Part shown: positions 57,015-64,000 of the stretch, in pieces
Numbering within the stretch: the first letter of the stretch is position 1
Layout of the letters: the number at the start of each line of letters is the position of its first letter
Source of the DNA: Bacteroidota bacterium
GTDB taxonomy: Bacteria > Bacteroidota > Bacteroidia > Flavobacteriales > Flavobacteriaceae
Direction: 5' to 3'
Assembly: GCA_022562895.1 (NCBI GenBank)
Contig: JADFOK010000013.1
Span: 1 to 64,000 of the forward strand
Length of the DNA stretch: 64,000 nt
Made by a program: the position numbers and the translations under genes
The notes under the pieces: model-generated
What the model was told of the DNA's origin: nothing
The model's input: only the letters and a program-made list of their open reading frames with translations
Database searches by the model: none

Positions 57015-58304
57015 ATGAAGAAAAAAAAACTTATATGGATTATATCAATAGTTGTATTATTACTAATAGTTCTTATTGTTGGTAAAAAGGCCGGATGGTT
57101 TGGAAAAAGTGGGAACTATAAGGAGGTTGAAATAATTAAATTAGAAACTATTGATATTATTGAAACTGTTGCTGCTACAGGTAAAATACAACCCGAAATT
57201 GAAATAAAATTATCTTCAGAAGTTTCAGGTGAAATTATTGATCTTCCTATAAAAGAAGGGCAGCAAGTAAATAAGGGAGACTTATTGGTACGTATTAACC
57301 CCGATTTAATTCAAGCTTCCGTAAACCAATCAATGGCCGGACTACAAAATGTTCGTGCTCAGTTAACTCAAGCCGAAGCTAGCCTAAATAATACTAGATT
57401 AAATTATGAAAGAAATAAATCTCTTTTCGAAAAAGGGGTAATTTCTAAAGCAGATTGGGATAAATCTGTTACAGATTATGAAATGGCACAAGCCAATGTT
57501 AAATCTGTATATTATAATGTTCAAAGTGCTGCCTCTATGGTAAAGCAATCTAAGGATAATTTATCACGCACCACAATATATGCACCTATGAGTGGTACTA
57601 TTTCAAAATTATCTGTAGAATTAGGAGAACGTGTCGTCGGGACAGCTCAAATGGCAGGAACTGAGATTGTTCGAGTGGCCAATCTTAATAATATGGAAGT
57701 TGTGGTGGATGTAAATGAAACAGATATTGTAAAAGTAAATGTGGGAGATTCTACAATTGTTGAGGTAGATGCCTATTTAAAACGCGAATTTAAAGGAGTT
57801 GTAACGGAAATTGCAAACTCTGCAGAAAGTGCTTTATCTGCAGATCAAGTAACAAATTTTAAGGTAAAAATAAGGATCTTACCCGAATCTTATAAGGATT
57901 TAACCGAAGGAAAACCCGAACATTTTTCACCTTACCGTCCCGGCATGACTGCCACAGTGGATATTATTACCGATAAAAAAGAAAATATAATAGGAGTTCC
58001 AATTAGTTCAATTGTTATTAAAACAGATACTACAGGTAAAAAGAAAACTCGTATTAAGGAAAACACAACCTCTAACACCGAAAAATTCGAATGTGTCTTT
58101 GTGAAAATTGGAGAAGAAGCAAAACTAAGAGTGGTAACTACAGGAATTCAAGATGATACAAATATTGAAATTACCTCTGGTTTAGCTGTAGATGATGAAG
58201 TAATTACAGGGCCTTATAATACAGTTACAAAATCCTTGAAAACCGGTGATAAGATTGAACTTATGTCTTCAAAAGAGGATGAAAGTAATAAAGAAGAAGA
58301 CTAA
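57015..58304 (+). CDS. HlyD/MacA-type periplasmic adaptor, second of two
   Basis: 429 residues: N-terminal anchor (about 5-22), lipoyl-type halves (IKLSSEVSGEIIDLPIKEGQ and TTIYAPMSGTISKLSVELGE), a coiled-coil hairpin, barrel domains, and a Lys/Glu-rich C-terminal tail. A second adaptor in one operon suggests that two adaptor versions, or an adaptor hetero-oligomer, serve the same TolC. Its stop shares a base with the tsaB start. Confidence 0.92.
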   Translation: MKKKKLIWIISIVVLLLIVLIVGKKAGWFGKSGNYKEVEIIKLETIDIIETVAATGKIQPEIEIKLSSEVSGEIIDLPIKEGQQVNKGDLLVRINPDLIQASVNQSMAGLQNVRAQLTQAEASLNNTRLNYERNKSLFEKGVISKADWDKSVTDYEMAQANVKSVYYNVQSAASMVKQSKDNLSRTTIYAPMSGTISKLSVELGERVVGTAQMAGTEIVRVANLNNMEVVVDVNETDIVKVNVGDSTIVEVDAYLKREFKGVVTEIANSAESALSADQVTNFKVKIRILPESYKDLTEGKPEHFSPYRPGMTATVDIITDKKENIIGVPISSIVIKTDTTGKKKTRIKENTTSNTEKFECVFVKIGEEAKLRVVTTGIQDDTNIEITSGLAVDDEVITGPYNTVTKSLKTGDKIELMSSKEDESNKEED

Positions 58305-58966
58305 TGGCTGCCATATTGTGTCTTGAAACAGCAACTACAAACTGTTCTGTAGCACTTTCGATCGATGGAAAAATTGTTGCTTTAAAAGAAGACAACAATA
58401 AACAATACTCACATTCAGAACAGCTTCATGTTTATATCGAAAAAGTACTTTCTAAAAGGGGTGGTATTGATAAAGGTAAATTAAATGCAATTGCAGTAAG
58501 CAAAGGACCAGGTTCATTTACCGGACTTAGAATTGGTGTTTCTACAGCTAAAGGCCTTTGTTTTGCATTGGATATCCCGTTGATTTCTGTTCCAACCTTA
58601 GAATCTTTAGCACATCAATTAAAAGATACAAATAGCATTATTGTTTCTATGTTAGATGCCAGAAGGATGGAAGTTTATTCAGCAGTGTATTCAGAAGAAA
58701 AAAAACAAATACGAGATACCAAAGCCGAAATATTAACAAAAGATTCTTTTTCAGAATATTTAAAAAAAGGAAAAGTACATTTTATAGGCAATGGAATTGA
58801 AAAATTTAAATTGATTTGTACACATAAAAATGCAATTTTTATTGAAGACAAATCACCTTCAGCTAATGAAATGAGTTTCTTATCTGAAAAGAAGTTTAAA
58901 AAAAGTGAATTTGAAGATGTTGCTTATTTTGAACCCTATTACCTAAAAGACTTTACAACAGGATAA
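58304..58966 (+). CDS. tRNA threonylcarbamoyladenosine protein TsaB
   Basis: Essential partner of TsaD in making t6A37 in tRNA. 220 residues with the family start LETATTNCSVALS, a GPGSFTGLRIGVSTAKGL motif and PTLESLAHQL. Function is unrelated to the transporter in front; the one-base overlap means it is at least translated in a coupled way with the adaptor. The end is convergent with the DUF255 gene, 3 bases apart. Confidence 0.94.
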   Translation: MAAILCLETATTNCSVALSIDGKIVALKEDNNKQYSHSEQLHVYIEKVLSKRGGIDKGKLNAIAVSKGPGSFTGLRIGVSTAKGLCFALDIPLISVPTLESLAHQLKDTNSIIVSMLDARRMEVYSAVYSEEKKQIRDTKAEILTKDSFSEYLKKGKVHFIGNGIEKFKLICTHKNAIFIEDKSPSANEMSFLSEKKFKKSEFEDVAYFEPYYLKDFTTG

Positions 58967-58969
58967 CAA

Positions 58970-61084
58970 TTAATCTATTAACTCGAGTGCTTTATGGGTT
59001 TCTTTTACAGGTAGTTTACATGCATTGTTTACACAAACATAAATATATGTTTCACCCTCAAGATACCGCCCTTCTAATAAGGGACTCTTAATCGCTGTAG
59101 TACTTCCTGCTATAAGTTTATTCGGAATATAATTCTGGTTAATTTCTGAAACAATTTCTAATGCATTATCTCCTACTACCACAATCTCGTAAAATTTTGT
59201 TTGATAATTTGAAAGTAAATCTAACCAATTAGAGAAACCACTTGGATAACTGTCCATTTCTGGTTCTACGTTTTTTAGCATTTGTTTTGCTGTTTCAGCA
59301 AACTTATTTTCATCAAAATGATGGGAAAGTTTATAAAGGTTTTTTGCCATTATCGAATTAGACGCAGGGATTACATTATCTCTATACTCCAAACTTCGGG
59401 CTATTAACTTTAGGTCCTCATCAGAAGTAAAATAAAACATACTTTTTTCTTCGTCAAAGAAATGTGTAAATGTATAGTCGGCAAGCTTTTTTGCGTTGTT
59501 GATCCATTGTTTGTCCAGAGTTACTTCGTATAAAGCTATATAAGCGTCTATTACGGTAGCATAATCTTCTAAATACCCATTTATAGTACTTTTTCCATCT
59601 TTATAATTGTGAAAGAGAGCTCCGTTCTCCTGCCATTGTGTTTGAGCAATAAAATGAGCATTTTTAAGAGCTGCGTCTAAGTATTCTTTGTTCTGAAAAG
59701 TTTTGTAGGCATCCACATAACCTTTGAGCATTAATGCATTCCAGGAAGTTAATGTTTTATCATCAAGACGTGGTTTTGGGCGTTTATTTCGGAAGTCGAG
59801 AAGCTGTTGTTTCCAGTTTTTCTTTTTTTGCTGTAGTTCCTTTAGTGTAATTGAAAATTTCTCTATGATTTCAGCATCAGTTTTTTCACGTACCAGAACA
59901 TAGTTGTCTTTTTCCCATTTCCCAAAGTTATTTACATTGTAATACGACGCAAAAAGATTAAAATCATCATTCAGTAATGTTTTAAGTTCTTTTTTTGTAT
60001 AAACATAATAAGCTCCTTCTTCCAATTCACCACCTCCTTTGGTTGTTTCACTATCTGCATCTAATGAGGAATAAAAAGAACCCTGATCGTTTGTCATCTC
60101 TCTTGATATATATTCTAACGTTTCTGTAACTACATCTTTGTAAAGAGGTTTCTGGGTTACTAGATAGGCATGACTGTAAAGACTAACAAGTTGAGCATTA
60201 TCGTAAAGCATTTTTTCGAAATGAGGAATATGCCATCTTACATCTGTGCTATACCGTGAAAATCCTCCTCCAATTTGGTCATATACACCACCATAAGCAA
60301 TTTTATCAAGCGTTAAAATAACATGGTTTAATACTTTTTCATCTTCATTTTGTACGGCGTACCGTAGTAAAAACTCCAAGTTATTTGGCATCATAAATTT
60401 TGGTGACCTCTTTATTCCCCCAAAAGTATTACTAAAAGTTCGTTGCCATTTTTTTATAAGTGCACTGGTAGGATAATTTGAAAAATCAATCTCGTTAGTA
60501 TTTAGAGTAATCAAATCCATACTTTTTATACCCTCCTCAAGCCTTGTTGCAAAATCAATAAGTTTTTGAGGATCCTTAACATATAATTCTTGCATCCTTT
60601 CAAGTGAATTTATCCATTTACCCTTAGCAAAATAGGTACCTCCCCATATTGGTCTTCCATCTGGCAGCGTTATTACATTAAGTGGCCAACCTGCACCTCC
60701 GGTCATTAATTGTACTGCATTAATATATATTTGATCCACATCGGGACGTTCTTCACGATCGACTTTAATTGAAATAAAACTCTTATTCATTACAGCTGCA
60801 ACTGTAGAGTCTTCAAAACTTTCTTTTTCCATTACATGGCACCAATGACAAGCAGCATATCCAATACTAATAATCATTAATTTACCTTCATCTTTAGCTT
60901 GTTGTAGCGTTTTTTCATTCCAGGCTTTCCAATTTACCGGATTATGAGCATGCTGTCTTAGGTAAGGACTAGTTTCATTTATTAATTCATTAATATACTG
61001 ATGTGTTTCCAAAATTTCTTTTTTTGATGAATTACATGAAATTAACAAGGTTAACAGTAAAAATAATAAAATAAAATAGCGCAT
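58970..61084 (-). CDS. DUF255 thioredoxin-domain lipoprotein (YyaL/spermatogenesis-associated 20 type)
   Basis: 704 residues: a lipoprotein signal (LISC, Cys17), a thioredoxin-like N-terminal domain with SPYLRQHAHNPVNW and the C79-H-W-C82 site, VDREERPDVDQ, and a long (alpha/alpha)6-barrel region resembling glycoside-hydrolase toroids. The CHWC pair is intact, unlike the other two thioredoxin-fold proteins in this window. The family is widespread and poorly understood. Here it is attached to a membrane by lipid, so it acts outside the cytoplasm. Confidence 0.9.
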   Translation of the reverse strand: MRYFILLFLLLTLLISCNSSKKEILETHQYINELINETSPYLRQHAHNPVNWKAWNEKTLQQAKDEGKLMIISIGYAACHWCHVMEKESFEDSTVAAVMNKSFISIKVDREERPDVDQIYINAVQLMTGGAGWPLNVITLPDGRPIWGGTYFAKGKWINSLERMQELYVKDPQKLIDFATRLEEGIKSMDLITLNTNEIDFSNYPTSALIKKWQRTFSNTFGGIKRSPKFMMPNNLEFLLRYAVQNEDEKVLNHVILTLDKIAYGGVYDQIGGGFSRYSTDVRWHIPHFEKMLYDNAQLVSLYSHAYLVTQKPLYKDVVTETLEYISREMTNDQGSFYSSLDADSETTKGGGELEEGAYYVYTKKELKTLLNDDFNLFASYYNVNNFGKWEKDNYVLVREKTDAEIIEKFSITLKELQQKKKNWKQQLLDFRNKRPKPRLDDKTLTSWNALMLKGYVDAYKTFQNKEYLDAALKNAHFIAQTQWQENGALFHNYKDGKSTINGYLEDYATVIDAYIALYEVTLDKQWINNAKKLADYTFTHFFDEEKSMFYFTSDEDLKLIARSLEYRDNVIPASNSIMAKNLYKLSHHFDENKFAETAKQMLKNVEPEMDSYPSGFSNWLDLLSNYQTKFYEIVVVGDNALEIVSEINQNYIPNKLIAGSTTAIKSPLLEGRYLEGETYIYVCVNNACKLPVKETHKALELID

Positions 61085-61159
61085 AGATAAGAGATAAAAA
61101 TGTAAAAATACCTTTTTGAATTTTCAAAACATAAATAATGATTTATTTACCTTAAATTA

Positions 61160-62098
61160 TTACCCATTAATAGCTTCAACTGTAGTTACTTTACCATGAA
61201 GCATTTCCCTAAGCATAGTTTCAATACCGTTTTTAAGAGTAATAATAGACGAAGGACAACCACTGCAAGCACCTTGTAAGATAACCTTCACAGTTTTTGT
61301 ATTTTTGTCGTAAGATTCAAAAACAATATTCCCACCATCTGCAGCTACGGCAGGTTTTACGTATTCGTCTAGAATAAAAATAATCTCTTTATCGATTTCA
61401 GTGAGTGGTTTTTCTTCCATTTTTCCTGTCTTATCGGCAGGTGATTTTAAAACAGAACTTGTTTTTTTATTTTGTTGGATGATTTCATCATTTAATATCT
61501 TTTCACCGTTTTCGATATAAGTTCGTATAAACTCTCGTAATTCATTTGTTATGTCCATCCATTCAGATTTGGGAATTTTGGAGATAGAAACGTAATTTGC
61601 ACTGATAAAAACTTCTTTTACATATGTAAATTTGAATAGTGCCTTAGCTAAAGGCGAATGTTCAGTTTCATCAATATTTTTAAATTCAAATGTACCGTTC
61701 ACCAATGGTTTGTTTGAAACAAACTTCATTACACTAGGATTAGGGGTGCTTTCGGCATAAATTGTCAGAGGAATTTTTTTAGCAGTATCACCATTAATTA
61801 TAACCGGTTTTCCCGAATTTAAGTATTCAGTAATACTGTCAGCTATTTCATCCTGTACGTCCTCCCAACTAATTATTGAATCCTTTGAATCATACTTTTC
61901 TATTGCTATGAAATTTTGTGAAAGGTAAACGGTTTTCACAAAAGGAAGATAAAATAGTTTTTGTGCAATAGGACTGGGTTTTGCATCATCAATATTGTTA
62001 AATTCATAACTTTGGTCTTTTATTATAAAAGAATTTGCAACAAATTTTACAATATTTTCATTATTAGTAGGTTGTACAGTTATGTTAAATCCAGGCAT
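61160..62098 (-). CDS. Nfu-type Fe-S carrier with two N-terminal Nfu_N domains
   Basis: 312 residues. Two tandem Nfu_N-like modules occupy roughly 1-100 and 110-200 (second one marked ESTPNPSVMKFVSN, the first lacking the full motif), followed by a linker and the C-terminal NifU-like domain with GACSGCPSS, whose Cys-x2-Cys (about residue 276-279) binds a 4Fe-4S cluster between subunits. It transfers clusters to target proteins. Divergent from the adhesin gene; the intergenic space is about 70 bases. Confidence 0.93.
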   Translation of the reverse strand: MPGFNITVQPTNNENIVKFVANSFIIKDQSYEFNNIDDAKPSPIAQKLFYLPFVKTVYLSQNFIAIEKYDSKDSIISWEDVQDEIADSITEYLNSGKPVIINGDTAKKIPLTIYAESTPNPSVMKFVSNKPLVNGTFEFKNIDETEHSPLAKALFKFTYVKEVFISANYVSISKIPKSEWMDITNELREFIRTYIENGEKILNDEIIQQNKKTSSVLKSPADKTGKMEEKPLTEIDKEIIFILDEYVKPAVAADGGNIVFESYDKNTKTVKVILQGACSGCPSSIITLKNGIETMLREMLHGKVTTVEAING

Positions 62099-62170
62099 TT
62101 TATGTTTTTTTTGTAAAAATATGAAAAGAAAACCAATGTATTCAATATATTTGAAAACTTAACCACTGCT

Positions 62171-64000
62171 ATGAGGAAAATATTACTCCCTATTGTACTA
62201 CTTTTCTGTGTTTTCGGGTATTCTCAATTTATAACTGTTAACGAAAGTTTAACAGTACAAGAGTTAGTTGAAGATATCTTAATAAATAGCCCATGCGCAG
62301 TAACTTCAAATTATTCTTCAATTACCGGCACAGATTTCGGGGAAGGGAATGGAATAGCCTCTTTTGACGCTAATGGCTCAAATTTTCCTTATCAAACAGG
62401 AATTATACTTAGTTCCGGATTTGTTTCAAGTGCACCAGGCCCAAATTTGATATTAAATAGTGATGGTGGATTTGGCTGGCCTGGAGATGCAGACCTTGAA
62501 GCTAATACCACGGCAACTAATACTAATAACGCTTCTTACATTCAATTTGATTTTGTTCCTTTCGTTACTCAGATTAGTTTTAATTTCTTATTTGCATCTG
62601 AAGAGTATAATCAAAATTTTGAATGTCAATTTTCGGATGCCTTTGCCTTCATACTCACTGATCAAATAACCGGGATGGTTCAAAACTTAGCGGTTCTACC
62701 CGGCACAAATATTCCTATTGAAGTCACTAACATTCATCCTGATGTACCAGGACAATGTCCTGCTATAAATGAAATATATTTTGATAAATATAATTTCGAA
62801 CCCTTCAACATAGCAGCCGATGCCGCAATAGATTTTAATGGACAAATTTTGAGTCTAACTGCTCAGGGTGATGTCATAATTGGAAACCCTTATACAATTA
62901 AGCTAGTAATTGCCGATGAAGAAGATACATTATATGATTCAGTTGTTTTTTTAGAAGCAGGATCATTTAATATTGGTGTTGATATAGGACCCGATGTAAC
63001 CATTGCAAACGGGAATGCCCCTTGTACTGGACAATCTTATGAAATAGGCCTGTTAAACCCAAACTTTGGAGATACGTATCGGTGGTTTGTATGGAACCCA
63101 ATAATAATGATATTTGAGTTAATTCCAGGTGAAATTGATAGTACATTAATAGTAACACAATCAGGAATCTATCAAATTGAAGTTACATTAATTAGTGGTT
63201 GTGTAGATACCGATGAAATAATTATTGAGTTTGCACCCCAACCCATTGCTGTGGTGCCCGACGATATAATTGTTTGTGATACCATACCCAACGATGGTTT
63301 TGCAGAATTCGATTTAACTATACGTGATGCACAAATACAAAATGGTCAGCCCAACACATTTGTAGAATATTACTTTTCAATGGCAGCCGCCGAAGCAGGG
63401 ATATTTCCATTTGTAAATCCTAGTGCCTATACTAACACAAGCCCTGGATTTCAAATTGTATTTGCTCGTTTAGAAGAAATTATTTTTGGGTGTTACGATA
63501 TTGTGCCTTTAGTTCTTCAAGTTGATATGGCACCCGCTATCACCGATCCTATCAGCGATTATTTTATATGCGACAATGATGGTGATGGAGTAGAGGTATT
63601 TGATTTAACGACCAAGGATGCAGAGATATTAAACATTTTGATCAATGTAACATTGACCTATCATAATCTAGAGGGTGATGCTTTGACAGGAGCAAATCCC
63701 ATTATGCCTCCTAACGTTTATCCCGGTGGAGATGAAATAATTTGGGTACGAACAGAGAATTTATTGAATTGTGTAACGGTGGGCAATTTTTTACTTGTTT
63801 TAGGAGAGATTCCTTTATTTGTGAACCCAATTCCTTTTGAACAGTGTGACGATGAGGTTGCCGATGGGATGACCCAGTTTGATTTAAATTTAAAGAATGC
63901 TGAGATTTCAAATGGTAACACAGACTTGAGTGTTACCTATTATAACTCTCTGGCGGATGCTCAGGCTGCGATTAATCCATTACCAATACCTTATACTAAT
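62171..64000 (+). CDS. Choice-of-anchor L adhesin, probable T9SS cargo (3' end outside the window)
   Basis: Open from ATG 62171 to the window edge, 610 codons, no stop. A signal peptide (FGYSQ, about 19) is followed by a choice-of-anchor L domain (LTVQELVEDILI, GIILSSGFVSSAPGPN, FNFLFASEEYN, FAFILTD), then at least three repeats of about 85-90 residues beginning with C-D-x(n)-F-D-L (near 371, 467 and 558), as in large flavobacterial cell-surface proteins. The usual C-terminal gliding-motility or T9SS sorting domain would be beyond 64000. It probably leaves the cell through SprA. Confidence 0.88.
   Translation, partial: MRKILLPIVLLFCVFGYSQFITVNESLTVQELVEDILINSPCAVTSNYSSITGTDFGEGNGIASFDANGSNFPYQTGIILSSGFVSSAPGPNLILNSDGGFGWPGDADLEANTTATNTNNASYIQFDFVPFVTQISFNFLFASEEYNQNFECQFSDAFAFILTDQITGMVQNLAVLPGTNIPIEVTNIHPDVPGQCPAINEIYFDKYNFEPFNIAADAAIDFNGQILSLTAQGDVIIGNPYTIKLVIADEEDTLYDSVVFLEAGSFNIGVDIGPDVTIANGNAPCTGQSYEIGLLNPNFGDTYRWFVWNPIIMIFELIPGEIDSTLIVTQSGIYQIEVTLISGCVDTDEIIIEFAPQPIAVVPDDIIVCDTIPNDGFAEFDLTIRDAQIQNGQPNTFVEYYFSMAAAEAGIFPFVNPSAYTNTSPGFQIVFARLEEIIFGCYDIVPLVLQVDMAPAITDPISDYFICDNDGDGVEVFDLTTKDAEILNILINVTLTYHNLEGDALTGANPIMPPNVYPGGDEIIWVRTENLLNCVTVGNFLLVLGEIPLFVNPIPFEQCDDEVADGMTQFDLNLKNAEISNGNTDLSVTYYNSLADAQAAINPLPIPYTN

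Overview
The window reads as an AT-rich chromosomal segment of a marine-type member of the Flavobacteriaceae (Bacteroidota). Three things point there: type IX secretion and gliding genes (sprA, a RemB-like protein, a choice-of-anchor L adhesin); the alternative complex III respiratory operon (actABCDEF) joined to aa3 oxidase genes; and promoters of the TTG-N~20-TAnnTTTG type instead of sigma70 boxes.

Layout. 1-836 is a patchwork of short pieces with different base composition: a GC-rich ORF, half a tRNA, a broken lipoprotein and a very AT-rich piece. It ends inside a truncated GH92 glycosidase and looks like a contig-edge chimera or a badly scrambled locus. 2075-7658 holds a membrane metallophosphoesterase, a one-cysteine thioredoxin, a polysaccharide deacetylase and a large DUF2723 membrane protein. 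7800-8110 is a tRNA-Gln locus with an intact gene preceded by a broken copy that carries two short palindromes. 8154-9890 has an orphan lipoprotein and a response-regulator remnant. 9891-15756 has a UspA protein, the rimP-nusA-infB operon behind a leader hairpin, and a SPOR protein.

15991-27650 is an eight-gene respiratory operon, actABCDEF-coxB-coxA (quinol to cytochrome c to oxygen). 27809-33591 carries ruvB, a DUF4242 lipoprotein, queG, maeB and ruvA. 33595-44654 carries sprA, gcvH, a VanZ-like gene, tonB and the RemB-like gene. 44664-51024 has a metallo-beta-lactamase-fold protein and then the second oxidase cluster: cyoE, two subunit III genes, subunit IV, a cysteine-less SCO-like protein, SCO1, DUF420 and a small CxxC membrane protein. 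51099-58966 is a MacB-type ABC efflux system (ATPase, two permeases, adaptor, TolC, second adaptor) coupled to tsaB. 58970-62098 has a DUF255 protein and an Nfu protein on the minus strand. A T9SS-type adhesin starts at 62171 and runs off the window.

Most of the window is core flavobacterial gene content. No CRISPR array, prophage, complete insertion sequence or recognisable defence island was seen. The least ordinary items are the palindrome-invaded tRNA-Gln copy, the mosaic left edge, two thioredoxin-fold proteins that have lost redox cysteines, extra domains on respiratory subunits, and an apparently leaderless promoter.
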